NCBI RefSeq assembly: GCF_028281565.1
Contig: NZ_JANQJQ010000013.1
Coordinates: 210,558-274,557, forward strand
DNA: 64,000 nucleotides
Direction: 5' to 3'
Source: Seonamhaeicola sp.
GTDB lineage: Bacteria; Bacteroidota; Bacteroidia; Flavobacteriales; Flavobacteriaceae
Part shown: positions 8,657 through 17,772 of the stretch, one piece after another
Position numbering within the stretch: position 1 is the first letter of the stretch
How the letters are laid out: each line of letters begins with the position of its first letter
Notes under the pieces: model-generated
Seen by the model: only the letters and a program-made list of their open reading frames with translations
Databases searched by the model: none
What the model was told of the DNA's origin: nothing
Made by a program: the position numbers and the translations under genes

Positions 8657-9546
8657 TATTTTAAAAATTGCCCGGATACTTTTTCAGCTTTTTTACTTTC
8701 TGAATAGTCATAAAAACCTTCACCTGATTTAACACCCAATTTGCCGGCTCTAACCATATTTACCAATAAGGGACAAGGGGCATATTTAGGATTTTTAAAG
8801 CCATCGTACATGACGTTTAATATAGAAAGGCAAACATCTAACCCAATAAAATCGGCTAATTGTAACGGACCCATGGGGTGTGCCATACCAAGTTTCATAA
8901 CGGTATCGATCTCTTCAACACCGGCAACACCGTTATACAAGGTTTCAATGGACTCGTTAAGCATGGGCATTAAAATGCGGTTAGCTACAAAACCAGGATA
9001 ATCATTAACTTCTACCGGGATTTTACCCAAAGTTTTAGATAAATCCATAACGATTTTGGTCACCTCGTTACTTGTGCTGTATCCCCTAATCACTTCAACC
9101 AGTTTCATTATGGGCACCGGATTCATAAAATGCATGCCTATGATTTTATCAGGCCTTGATGTGGCTGCCGCAATTTGAGTAATGGAAATGGAAGAGGTAT
9201 TGGTTGCTAAAATGGTGTTACCAGGACAAGTGGTATCTAACTGCCTAAAGATGTTCAGTTTTAGGTCAATATTTTCGGTAGCAGCTTCAACAACCAAATC
9301 AGCAGTTTTTACACCTTCTTCCAAGTTTGTGAAACTTGAAATATTGGCTAGTGTTTGTGTTTTGTCGGCCTCAGAGATTTTTTCTTTGGCAACCATTCGG
9401 TCTAAATTCCTGGTAATAGTATCAAGTCCTTTTTTTAAAGACACTTCATTTATATCAATTAACTGAACTTTAAATCCACATTGAGCAAAGGTATGTGCAA
9501 TACCATTCCCCATGGTTCCTGCACCAATAACAGCTATGTTTTTCAT
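8656..9546 (-). CDS. 3-hydroxyacyl-CoA (3-hydroxybutyryl-CoA) dehydrogenase
   Basis: The 296-residue protein opens with a Rossmann NAD-binding motif (GAGTMGNGIAHTFAQCGF) and an acidic end of strand 2 (LIDIN). The catalytic region has TNTSSISIT and GMHFMNPVPIMKLVEV (His of the catalytic pair), and the C-terminal helical dimerisation domain has NDYPGFVANRILMPMLNE and LGVKSGEGFYDY. It oxidises (S)-3-hydroxyacyl-CoA with NAD+ in beta-oxidation or butanoate metabolism. The length fits the single-domain HBD/PaaH group. It lies 4 bp after the Gfo/Idh oxidoreductase gene, so is probably in the same operon. Confidence 0.92.
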   Translation of the reverse strand: MKNIAVIGAGTMGNGIAHTFAQCGFKVQLIDINEVSLKKGLDTITRNLDRMVAKEKISEADKTQTLANISSFTNLEEGVKTADLVVEAATENIDLKLNIFRQLDTTCPGNTILATNTSSISITQIAAATSRPDKIIGMHFMNPVPIMKLVEVIRGYSTSNEVTKIVMDLSKTLGKIPVEVNDYPGFVANRILMPMLNESIETLYNGVAGVEEIDTVMKLGMAHPMGPLQLADFIGLDVCLSILNVMYDGFKNPKYAPCPLLVNMVRAGKLGVKSGEGFYDYSESKKAEKVSGQFLK

Positions 9547-9550
9547 ATGA

Positions 9551-10510
9551 TTAAAAGTTATTTATAATTTGATTGGCAACACGCAGTGCTTCGGTACCGT
9601 CGTGAAGGGTTACAATCGGTGTAGTATCAGTATTTATGGCATCGGCGAAGGTTTCTAACTCATCCAGAATAGCATTGTTTTGGGCTATGTTAGGATTGTC
9701 AAAATAGATTTGCTTTTTGACACCTTCTGCATTTTGAAGGATCATATCAAAATCTCCGGGGGTTTCAGGAGCATCTTTCATTTTGACCACTTCACATTTT
9801 TTTTCTAAAAAGTCCACAGAGATATAGGCATCTTTTTGAAAGAACCTGGCCTTACGCATTTTTTTAAGTGAAATCCTGCTGGCAGTCAAGTTGGCAACAC
9901 AACCATTTTCAAATTCCAGACGGGCATTGGCAATGTCAGGAGTATCGCTAATAACTGCAACACCACTGGCTGAAATATGTTTTACTTTTGATTTAACTAG
10001 GCTTAAAACTATGTCTATATCATGAATCATTAAGTCTAAAACTACGGGGACATCCGTTCCTCTGGGGTTAAATTCAGCCAATCTATGTGTTTCAATAAAC
10101 ATTGGTGAATTAATATCATCTCTTACTGCTAAAAAAGCCGGATTAAACCGTTCTACATGTCCCACTTGCCCTCTGAGTTTATGTTCAGCCAAAAGTTCTC
10201 TTATATGTTCTGCTTCTTCAACGGTATTGGTAATGGGTTTTTCAATAAAGATATGCTTGCCTTTGGAAATGGCTTTTTTGGCACAATCGTAATGCGATAA
10301 TGTAGGTGTAACAATATCAACCATATCAACCGCGTCTATAAGCGCATCAATAGAATCGAAAAACTTGTATCCAAATTCAGCTTCTACTTTTTTGGCGTTT
10401 GCTACATCGGCATCATAAAAGCCAACAAGATTGTATTTATCAGATTGATTTAGAAGTCTTAAATGGATCTTTCCAAGGTGGCCAGCACCAAGTACACCAG
10501 CGTTTAGCAT
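9551..10510 (-). CDS. Gfo/Idh/MocA family NAD(P)-dependent oxidoreductase
   Basis: The 319-residue product has an N-terminal Rossmann domain (GVLGAGHLGKIHLRLL, residues about 5-20), the family motif EKPITNTVEEAE containing the catalytic lysine, and GQVGHVERFNPAF, followed by a C-terminal alpha/beta domain (DLMIHDIDIVLSL). The family oxidises or reduces sugars and related polyols; the substrate cannot be predicted. It is the first gene of the minus-strand run and has a TAnnTTTG-like box just upstream (see the element at 10527). Confidence 0.9.
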   Translation of the reverse strand: MLNAGVLGAGHLGKIHLRLLNQSDKYNLVGFYDADVANAKKVEAEFGYKFFDSIDALIDAVDMVDIVTPTLSHYDCAKKAISKGKHIFIEKPITNTVEEAEHIRELLAEHKLRGQVGHVERFNPAFLAVRDDINSPMFIETHRLAEFNPRGTDVPVVLDLMIHDIDIVLSLVKSKVKHISASGVAVISDTPDIANARLEFENGCVANLTASRISLKKMRKARFFQKDAYISVDFLEKKCEVVKMKDAPETPGDFDMILQNAEGVKKQIYFDNPNIAQNNAILDELETFADAINTDTTPIVTLHDGTEALRVANQIINNF

Positions 10511-10526
10511 AATATTTAGTTTTTAA

Positions 10527-10672
10527 CAAAAGTACGTGAATTTTTTCTTTTAAAAATTGATAAAATAAAAGAAAAAGATCATGTACTAACGTAGTGATTA
10601 CTGAGGTAAAACTAAATTTTGTATTCTTTTTTATGAAATTAAGTTTTACCGAAGAAACCTACGATATTTAGC
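10527..10672. promoter_or_regulatory. Intergenic element A: promoter box plus long hairpin, related to 44556-44700
   Basis: This lies in the 297-bp gap between the divergent Gfo/Idh and pcm genes. At 10527-10534 the minus strand reads TACTTTTG, matching the Bacteroidota -7 box, 17 bp from the Gfo/Idh start. At 10605-10619 and 10636-10650 there are 15-bp inverted arms (GGTAAAACTAAATTT / AAATTAAGTTTTACC) with a single mismatch. The block is clearly similar to one before phoH. The rest of the gap (10673-10807) is AT-rich, with nothing recognised. Confidence 0.6.
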
Positions 10673-10807
10673 AGATGAAATTAATGATTTTTGACCAAAT
10701 TTTCGGTCATAAAATGATATTTAAAACCGCTTAAAATAAATTCTAGTCAAATTATTTTAAGCTTTAAAATGTTTGACTAATTTTAGGCTGAAAAACTTCA
10801 CTAACCA

Positions 10808-11449
10808 TTGAAAGACACATTTAAACATAAAGGATTAAGACAACAGTTGGTTAACATAATTAAAGCCAAGGGTATAGCAGATGAAAATGTTTTAAAAGCC
10901 ATTGGAAATGTGCCCAGGCATTTATTTATGGATTCTGGTTTTTTAGATCATGCTTACCAGGATAAAGCGTTTCCTATTGCTGCAGACCAAACCATTTCAC
11001 AACCATATACCGTTGCGTTTCAAACCGAGTTATTACAAGTAAAGCCTGGGGACAAGATTTTGGAAATTGGAACCGGTAGTGGTTATCAATGTGCTGTATT
11101 GTGTGATTTAGGTGCTAAAGTTTACAGTATTGAGCGCCAGCAGGAATTGTTTAAAAAAACCAGTAAGTTTTTATCAAAATTAGGATACAGAGCTAAAAAG
11201 TTAATTTTTGGCGATGGCTATAAAGGGTTACCGGAGGAATCACCTTTTGACGGTATTATTGTAACTGCCGGTGCGCCTTTCGTACCCAAACCTTTATTAG
11301 GCCAGTTAAAAATAGGAGGCAGGCTGGTGATTCCGGTAGGCACTGATGTTCAAACTATGACTTTATTTATTAGAAAGGGGCCAAAAGAATTTGAGCAACA
11401 CGAATATGGGGCCTTTAGATTTGTGCCTTTGTTAGAGGATAAGAATTAA
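10808..11449 (+). CDS. pcm: Protein-L-isoaspartate O-methyltransferase (cytosolic)
   Basis: The 213-residue enzyme methylates L-isoaspartyl residues in damaged proteins using SAM. Visible motifs are VPRHLFMDS, the conserved TISQPYTVAFQTELL, the SAM-binding loop ILEIGTGSGYQCAVL, FGDGYKGLPEESPFDGIIVTAG and LKIGGRLVIPVG. The start is TTG at 10808, because TAA lies two codons upstream in frame and there is no ATG. A second pcm-like gene with a hydrophobic N-terminus lies at 48590-49276. A repeat-rich gap follows. Confidence 0.93.
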   Translation: MKDTFKHKGLRQQLVNIIKAKGIADENVLKAIGNVPRHLFMDSGFLDHAYQDKAFPIAADQTISQPYTVAFQTELLQVKPGDKILEIGTGSGYQCAVLCDLGAKVYSIERQQELFKKTSKFLSKLGYRAKKLIFGDGYKGLPEESPFDGIIVTAGAPFVPKPLLGQLKIGGRLVIPVGTDVQTMTLFIRKGPKEFEQHEYGAFRFVPLLEDKN

Positions 11450-11563
11450 AAAGCTGGAAGTTTGAAGACTGAAGATAGAAGTAAACAGTCTCAGTCACAG
11501 TACTCAGTTGGAATTTGATTTTTGGTGCTTACTATATTTATGTTTTCGCGGGATTTTTAGTTT

Positions 11564-12132
<569 letters not shown>

Positions 12133-12136
12133 ACTT

Positions 12137-12694
12137 TTATTGTTTTGGTAAATATTTATCAGGTATTGGATTATCTTCGGTCTCTTGTGTCCAGTAAATG
12201 TTAATGATCCACCAGCGATTGCCATCATTCATTAACTGAATACTGTTAATACCTCTCATAAAAGGTTGTTCATCAGATTCACTATAAAAGGCCTCATATG
12301 TGCTGAATACCTGGGCTATATTTCCAAATTTCTGAACTTTTCTATGGATCTCTTTTTCAAAAAAACCATTATCAACCAACCATTTCCCGGAGCTTTTTAT
12401 ATAATCGTCAGGTGTAATAAAGCGCGCCATATGAACCCCTTTTTTATTTTTTCCGGACGGAATTAATTTAGCATCCTTATAAAATAAAAGTTTAAACTGC
12501 CCCCAATTGCGTTTTTCCCCTTTTTCTCCTGAAATAACATTGTAAAGGGTTTTTATGGTCTTGTCTAAGGTAGTTACTTTGGTACTGTCAATACCATATA
12601 CTTTCTGAGCTTCGCTTTTATCCCCGGATTTTTTTTGAGCTTGAACGGTCAGCACAGTAAATGCCAGAAATGTTATTAAAAGGATGTTTTTCAT
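12137..12694 (-). CDS. Exported NTF2/SnoaL-like protein
   Basis: The 185-residue protein has a signal peptide ending near VQAQ (residue 19). The mature part resembles the NTF2-like fold: a helical start (LDKTIKTLYNVIS), KLLFYKDAKLIPSG, FITPDDYIKSSGKWLVDNGFFEKEI, FGNIAQVFSTYEAF and a final strand pair DGNRWWIINIYWTQE. No catalytic role can be assigned. It lies just before the flavin-split-barrel gene, probably in one operon with it. Confidence 0.7.
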   Translation of the reverse strand: MKNILLITFLAFTVLTVQAQKKSGDKSEAQKVYGIDSTKVTTLDKTIKTLYNVISGEKGEKRNWGQFKLLFYKDAKLIPSGKNKKGVHMARFITPDDYIKSSGKWLVDNGFFEKEIHRKVQKFGNIAQVFSTYEAFYSESDEQPFMRGINSIQLMNDGNRWWIINIYWTQETEDNPIPDKYLPKQ

Positions 12695-12768
12695 ATTAAT
12701 TATGATTGCTGTTATTAACGGTACAAAGTAAGGATTTCAATAAACTTAAAACGTTAAGTGTTTCTTAA

Positions 12769-13227
12769 TTATTTGAAGTCCTTTTTAATTCTATCAAGAT
12801 TGCGTTTGTTATCTCTGTCTTTTATGGTTTCGCGTTTATCGTATAGCTTTTTACCTCTGGCCAGGGCAATATCAAGTTTGGCATAGCCCTTTTCGTTTAT
12901 AAACAACCGTAATGGAATAATGGTAAGCCCCGTATTTTGCACTTCTTTTTCCAGTTTTTTGAGCTCTCTTCGGTTTAAAAGTAGTTTACGTGTTGCTTTC
13001 GGTTTGTGATTGTAATAGGTACCATGGCTATATTCTTCAATGGTCATATTAACGACAAAAAGTTCACTACGGTCATTAAACTCACAAAAACTTTCGGCAA
13101 TAGACGCTTTGCTGTTTCTAATGGATTTTATCTCAGTTCCGGTTAACACAATACCGGCTGTATACTTATCCAATATTTCATATTGAAAGCGTGCTTTTTT
13201 GTTTAATATGTTGATGTTTTTTTGCAT
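12769..13227 (-). CDS. smpB: SsrA-binding protein SmpB
   Basis: SmpB binds tmRNA and brings it to stalled ribosomes. The 152-residue product shows the family pattern [29 protein letters not shown] (written in parts: [11 protein letters not shown] and [13 protein letters not shown]), then [46 protein letters not shown] and a basic tail [12 protein letters not shown] choose the ATG at 13227 because it gives the standard start MQKNINILN; an in-frame TTG nine bases earlier is less likely. The ssrA RNA gene was not seen in this window. Confidence 0.95.
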   Translation of the reverse strand: MQKNINILNKKARFQYEILDKYTAGIVLTGTEIKSIRNSKASIAESFCEFNDRSELFVVNMTIEEYSHGTYYNHKPKATRKLLLNRRELKKLEKEVQNTGLTIIPLRLFINEKGYAKLDIALARGKKLYDKRETIKDRDNKRNLDRIKKDFK

Positions 13228-13359
13228 GGAGGACAAAACTACATAAATTTATTATTAGAGCTTTACTTCATGGTTCTTAAAAGTTAAAGAAACACTAATA
13301 GGTATTTAAATAAAAGAAATAGAATTACCTTAGCGGAAGCTTCAGATTTTAATAGTTAT

Positions 13360-14943
13360 ATGAAAAAACTGCTTCTGTGTATTTCCGGTTTAATACTTAT
13401 GGCTTCCTGCGTGAGTGTTAAAACATACAATGAACAAATTACCAGTTTACATTCGGTTGAAGATTTACATAAAGATGTTGATAAACTATACGAGCAACTA
13501 AAAAGGCATCATCCTAAACTGTATCAATATACTTCAAAAGAAGATTTAGATTTTAAGTTTGACAGTTTAAAGAGGTCTATCCATACACCTATGGACTCCA
13601 GAGCATTCTATAAAGCCTTGGCTCCCGTTGTTACTAATGTCAGGCAAGGTCATGTATCGGTGAGTTCAGCTGCAAAACGTTTTGTTAGAAAGGACCGAAA
13701 GAAGTTGCTCAAACAAAAATTTGAGTTTTACGATTTGGATTTTGAATATTTAGAAGGCAAACTTTGGGTTAAAGCTAATAGAGGTAAAGATTCGTTATTG
13801 ACGGGCAGCGAAGTCATAGCTATTGATGGCGAACCCGCAGTAGAGCTTGTAGAGACTTACAAAAAACGCTTTGCTTCCGATGGGTATAACACCACCCTGC
13901 ATAACCGGTTTGTAAGCAAAGGGTTTGCTGTTTATTACTATAAAGACAAAGGGTTTGTCGATAGTTTAGAAGTAACTTTTAAGACTAAAGATTCGTTATT
14001 TTCAAAGGTTTTAAAACGCATCCCCAAAAAGGAAAAGAAGGACAAGGCTATAGAAGATTCCCTGAAAAAAGTAAAGCCTAAAAAGTTATCAAGGGAAGAA
14101 AAGATTACAAAAAAGCGCCTTGCCAGGAAAAGGCGAAAGGATAACAGAAAGTACGGTTATTTAGGCAAGCGAAAACAATACACCCGGAATTTCAACTTTA
14201 TTGGGAACGATAGTTCTGTGGCATATATGAAGATCAGAACTTTTTCTAACGGGAATTATAAGAAGTTTTACAAAGAAAGCTTCGCTAAAATGGACTCGTT
14301 GCAAACACAATACTTTGTTCTGGATTTACGGGAAAATGGGGGTGGACGTATAGCAGAAATAGAAAAGCTGTATTCGTATTTAACAGATAAGGAATACCAA
14401 TTCATTTTAGAAAGTGAGGTCAATAGCAGAACACCATTTTTCAAGTATCTGATGAGTAATACCACACCAAATAGCCTCAAAGTGGTTAGTGGTGTTTTAT
14501 CACCTATAATCTTTGCGCACAATTTGCTGCATACTAAAAAGAAAGCCGGAAAGCTGTATTATAAGTTTGGAGAATCAAAAATTAGAAAACCCGATCCATT
14601 AAACTATAAAGGCAAAATGTACGTACTTATTAACGGGAATTCGTTTTCGGCTTCTTCATTAATATCTACGCATTTAAAAGCCACAAAAAGGGCTACGTTT
14701 GTAGGTGAAGAAACGGGTGGTGCATACAACGGAACTGTGGCCGGTATCTACAAACTATATAGATTACCGACGTCCAGATTAAGAGTACGAATGGGCTTAA
14801 TGCAAATTGAAGCACCACAAAAACAAACACCCGATGGCTACGGTGTGAAACCCGATGTTGAAGTGTTGCCAACTGTTAAAGACCGACAATTAAATCGAGA
14901 CCCGGAATTAAACTGGATTTTAAAGGACATGGGTAAGTTATAG
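13360..14943 (+). CDS. S41 family (tail-specific) peptidase, lipoprotein
   Basis: The 527-residue product has a lipobox LMASC near residue 17, so it is probably a lipoprotein. After an N-terminal domain comes a PDZ-like part (about 130-210), a highly basic segment (KKEKKDKAIEDSLKKVK and neighbours, about 225-270), and a C-terminal S41 catalytic domain: SVAYMKIRTFSNG, FVLDLRENGGG, YVLINGNSFSASSLI (the Ser in FSASS is the likely nucleophile), and VGEETGGAYNG. The basic insert between the domains is unusual. The substrate is unknown; processing of periplasmic or outer-membrane proteins is likely. Confidence 0.85.
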   Translation: MKKLLLCISGLILMASCVSVKTYNEQITSLHSVEDLHKDVDKLYEQLKRHHPKLYQYTSKEDLDFKFDSLKRSIHTPMDSRAFYKALAPVVTNVRQGHVSVSSAAKRFVRKDRKKLLKQKFEFYDLDFEYLEGKLWVKANRGKDSLLTGSEVIAIDGEPAVELVETYKKRFASDGYNTTLHNRFVSKGFAVYYYKDKGFVDSLEVTFKTKDSLFSKVLKRIPKKEKKDKAIEDSLKKVKPKKLSREEKITKKRLARKRRKDNRKYGYLGKRKQYTRNFNFIGNDSSVAYMKIRTFSNGNYKKFYKESFAKMDSLQTQYFVLDLRENGGGRIAEIEKLYSYLTDKEYQFILESEVNSRTPFFKYLMSNTTPNSLKVVSGVLSPIIFAHNLLHTKKKAGKLYYKFGESKIRKPDPLNYKGKMYVLINGNSFSASSLISTHLKATKRATFVGEETGGAYNGTVAGIYKLYRLPTSRLRVRMGLMQIEAPQKQTPDGYGVKPDVEVLPTVKDRQLNRDPELNWILKDMGKL

Positions 14944-14987
14944 TTGTTCAATAGAATCGCTTTAAAGCTAAATAAAAGTAATATTTT

Positions 14988-15075
14988 GTCATGCTGAACT
15001 CGTTTCAGCATCTCTTAATCGATTTATTGTGCTAGTGAATGGGACCCTGAATCCCGATAGCTATCGGGACAGGGT
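14988..15075. repeat. REP-like palindromes in 302-bp gap
   Basis: In the gap between the S41 peptidase and lpd, 14988-15014 reads as a hairpin (ATGCTGAAC...GTTTCAGCAT), and 15053-15068 is the palindrome CCCGATAGCTATCGGG, extended by ACCCTG/AGGGT arms to 15043-15075. Related sequences occur near 16730, 45792, 39640 and 53592, so these are members of dispersed families. The first could also end transcription from the S41 gene. Confidence 0.75.
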
Positions 15076-15183
15076 GACTCTTTCGTTTATAATTGATTAT
15101 AGGGGTAGAAATTACATTATTATAATTTTTTTCAGTCAGAATTATTAGGAATTATAATTCTACTCTATAAACTACTTTTTTCA

Positions 15184-15213
15184 TTGCCTTACCATAAAAC
15201 ATTTGTATTTTTG
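15184..15213 (+). promoter_or_regulatory. Putative promoter of lpd (TTG -33, TATTTTTG -7)
   Basis: TTG at 15184-15186 and TATTTTTG at 15206-15213 match the -33/-7 consensus of the Bacteroidota housekeeping sigma factor, with a 19-bp spacer. Transcription would begin near 15219, about 27 bases before the lpd ATG. Confidence 0.6.
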
Positions 15214-15245
15214 GTTTTCCAATTTTTTAATACAAGAATTAGTTT

Positions 15246-16646
15246 ATGAGTTCATACGATGTAGCCGTTATTGGTTCGGGTCCCGGAGGGTATGTGGCAG
15301 CCATTCGTTGCGCACAATTAGGAATGAAAACGGCCTTAATAGAGAAGTATTCAACGCTTGGTGGTACGTGTTTAAATGTAGGATGTATCCCAAGTAAAGC
15401 ACTTTTAGATTCTTCGCATCATTACGAAGATGCCGTAAAGCATTTTGAAGAGCACGGCATTGAAATCCCGGGGGATGTTAAGGTAAACCTGGAAAAAATG
15501 ATCGCCCGCAAACAAGCTGTGGTAGATCAAACTACCGGAGGTATTGATTTTTTAATGAAAAAGAATAATATTGATGTATACCAGGGTCTAGGAAGTTTTA
15601 AGGATGCCACTCATATTGCAATTACCGGAGAAGAAACTACCGAAATTGAAGCCAAAAACACCATAATCGCTACGGGAAGTAAACCATCAAGTTTACCGTT
15701 CATCAATATTGATAAAGAGCGCATCATAACATCTACCGAAGCTTTAAAACTTAAAGAAATTCCAAAACATTTGATTGTTATAGGTGGTGGTGTTATTGGT
15801 TTGGAACTTGGTCAGGTTTACAAACGTTTAGGAGCCGAAGTTTCGGTGGTTGAGTTTATGGACAGGATCATTCCAACCATGGATGCCGGTTTATCTAAGG
15901 AACTTAATAAGGTCTTAAAGAAGCAGAAATTTAAAATTAACGCTTCTCACAAAGTAAAATCTGTGGAACGTGTTGGTGATGAAGTGATTGTAAAAGCAGA
16001 TAATAAAAAAGGGGAAGAAGTAGAATTTAAAGGCGATTATTGTTTGGTATCTGTTGGCCGTCGCCCGTATACCGATGGTTTAAATGCCGAAGCAGCCGGT
16101 GTAAAGTTAGATGACAGAGGCAGGGTAGAGGTCAATGATCATTTACAGACCAGTGCGTCTAATATTTATGCTATAGGAGATGTGGTTAAAGGGGCTATGT
16201 TAGCCCATAAAGCGGAAGAAGAAGGTGTCTTTGTTGCTGAAACATTAGCCGGTCAAAAACCGCATATAGATTATAATTTAATTCCCGGTGTGGTTTACAC
16301 ATGGCCTGAAGTTGCAGCGGTTGGAAAAACAGAAGAGCAATTAAAAGAAGCGGGTGTTTCGTACAAAGTTGGACAATTCCCAATGCGCGCATTAGGCAGA
16401 AGTAGAGCCAGTATGGATATCGATGGCTTTGTTAAAGTACTGGCTGATCAGACTACCGATGAAATTTTGGGCGTCCATATGGTTGGAGCCCGTGCAGCCG
16501 ATATGATCGCTGAGGCTGTGGTTGCTATGGAATACAGAGCAAGTGCTGAGGATATCTCAAGAATGTCTCACGCACATCCAACGTTTACGGAAGCTATCAA
16601 AGAAGCAGCTTTAGCGGCTACGGATGACAGAGCGCTGCATATTTAA
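15246..16646 (+). CDS. lpdA: Dihydrolipoyl dehydrogenase (E3)
   Basis: The 466-residue flavoprotein regenerates lipoyl groups in 2-oxo acid dehydrogenases, passing electrons to NAD+. Signatures: FAD-binding VIGSGPGGYVAAIRCAQLG (residues 8-26), redox disulfide GGTCLNVGCIPSKALL (about 40-55), NAD-binding VIGGGVIGLELGQVYKRLG, IYAIGDVV near the second FAD motif, and the C-terminal catalytic His-Glu HAHPTFTEA. It stands alone with its own promoter and terminator, away from any E1/E2 genes in this window. Confidence 0.96.
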   Translation: MSSYDVAVIGSGPGGYVAAIRCAQLGMKTALIEKYSTLGGTCLNVGCIPSKALLDSSHHYEDAVKHFEEHGIEIPGDVKVNLEKMIARKQAVVDQTTGGIDFLMKKNNIDVYQGLGSFKDATHIAITGEETTEIEAKNTIIATGSKPSSLPFINIDKERIITSTEALKLKEIPKHLIVIGGGVIGLELGQVYKRLGAEVSVVEFMDRIIPTMDAGLSKELNKVLKKQKFKINASHKVKSVERVGDEVIVKADNKKGEEVEFKGDYCLVSVGRRPYTDGLNAEAAGVKLDDRGRVEVNDHLQTSASNIYAIGDVVKGAMLAHKAEEEGVFVAETLAGQKPHIDYNLIPGVVYTWPEVAAVGKTEEQLKEAGVSYKVGQFPMRALGRSRASMDIDGFVKVLADQTTDEILGVHMVGARAADMIAEAVVAMEYRASAEDISRMSHAHPTFTEAIKEAALAATDDRALHI

Positions 16647-16670
16647 ATTAATTTAATTTTATCATAAATC

Positions 16671-16709
16671 AATCAAAAAGAGCAACCAATAAGGTTGCTC
16701 TTTTTGATT
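16671..16709. terminator. Rho-independent terminator after lpd
   Basis: Seventeen-base perfect arms (AATCAAAAAGAGCAACC / GGTTGCTCTTTTTGATT) with a 5-base loop, 25 bp after the lpd stop. The T-rich arm gives the U-tract. It can work from both sides. Confidence 0.9.
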
Positions 16710-16722
16710 AAAATGCCTTTTT

Positions 16723-16800
16723 GTCAACCTGAACTTGTTTCAGGTTCTCATTCTGTTTAAAGTTTGATATGATGAGATTCTGAAATAAATTCAGAATGAC
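16723..16800. repeat. Two REP-like palindromes
   Basis: AACCTGAAC...GTTTCAGGTT at 16725-16746 and ATTCTGAA...TTCAGAAT at 16779-16796 lie between the lpd terminator and the end of the HAD gene. They are variants of the CTGAAC/GTTCAG palindromes elsewhere in the window. Confidence 0.7.
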
Positions 16801-16815
16801 ATTTTCAACATATTT

Positions 16816-17475
16816 TTAGTTTAGTACGGCATTTATTTTTTCAAAAGTAATTTCCTTAAAATCGGTTATCACTTTATTGGCGGTAGAATAATCCTGGTTT
16901 TTAGAGTGAAAGCTATCAAAGCCTACGCAGTAAATACCGGCCGCATTGGCCGCCTGAATACCATTGGTAGAATCCTCAATAACCATGCATTCCTCTTTTT
17001 TAAAACCGGAAGCTTGGGCAGCTTTAATAAAAATTTCAGGATGTGGTTTGGATTGTTTTAAATCGGCACCACTTAATTTAGCCTTAAAATATTGGTTGAG
17101 GTCAAAACGTTCAAAGATCTGATCAATACTGGTCATAGCTGCAGATGAGCCTAATACTAATGTCAATCCGTTATGGTGATAATCTTTTATCAATTCTAAG
17201 ACCCCATCAATAAGGGTTAGGTCTGAATTAGTGTCAAAAAAATGTTTGTAATGCTTTCTTTTTAAAGCCACCAAAGCCTCCGGAGATTGTTCCAGCTTAA
17301 AATGATCACATAAACGTTTGCAGATATTGATGGTGGATTGTCCGGTAAACGACTCATATAATTCACTGGAAACTTCAATGCCTATTTCGTCAAACATATC
17401 GTGGTAGGCCTTATAGTGCATGGGTTCGCTATCAATAATAACACCATCCATGTCAAAAATAACCGCTTTGAACAT
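16816..17475 (-). CDS. HAD-superfamily hydrolase, beta-phosphoglucomutase-like
   Basis: The 219-residue enzyme has all four HAD motifs: FDMDGVIIDSEPMHY (nucleophile Asp and acid/base Asp, residues 8-10), TLVLGSSAA (motif II), a lysine in LSGADLKQSKPHPEIF (motif III) and MVIEDSTNGIQAANAAG (motif IV). The helical cap follows motif I. It belongs to the beta-phosphoglucomutase / sugar-phosphatase clade. The substrate is probably a phosphosugar. It is a single gene read toward the lpd terminator. Confidence 0.9.
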   Translation of the reverse strand: MFKAVIFDMDGVIIDSEPMHYKAYHDMFDEIGIEVSSELYESFTGQSTINICKRLCDHFKLEQSPEALVALKRKHYKHFFDTNSDLTLIDGVLELIKDYHHNGLTLVLGSSAAMTSIDQIFERFDLNQYFKAKLSGADLKQSKPHPEIFIKAAQASGFKKEECMVIEDSTNGIQAANAAGIYCVGFDSFHSKNQDYSTANKVITDFKEITFEKINAVLN

Positions 17476-17772
17476 TACAAAAATTTTTGGCGAAGATAAA
17501 TCAATCTAAAAAGGCAGCCTAAAAAAATCATTTTGTATTTTAAAATTATTTCAACAACTTTGTGACTTATGATTGTATAAATTAAAAAAGATTTCATCAA
17601 TGTGGTACATTGATGATTTCCGTTGAAATTGTCATTCCCATGAAAATGGGAATCTAGAATATAAAAATCTAGATTTTTATTTCGACTTCCGGTTAACGTC
17701 GAGGTTCTCTCGAATAGTAAAGCGCTAAAGGATTACACCTTTGGCCATGTCTATCTTTTAATACAACTAAAC
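17476..17772. other. 297-bp gap with dispersed repeat
   Basis: The gap lies between the divergent HAD and MATE genes. A 29-bp sequence at 17617-17645 recurs, in inverse orientation, at 33536-33564. It includes ATTCCCAT and runs into ATGGGAAT, forming a hairpin at 17634-17653. No coding sequence and no clear promoter was found. Confidence 0.6.
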
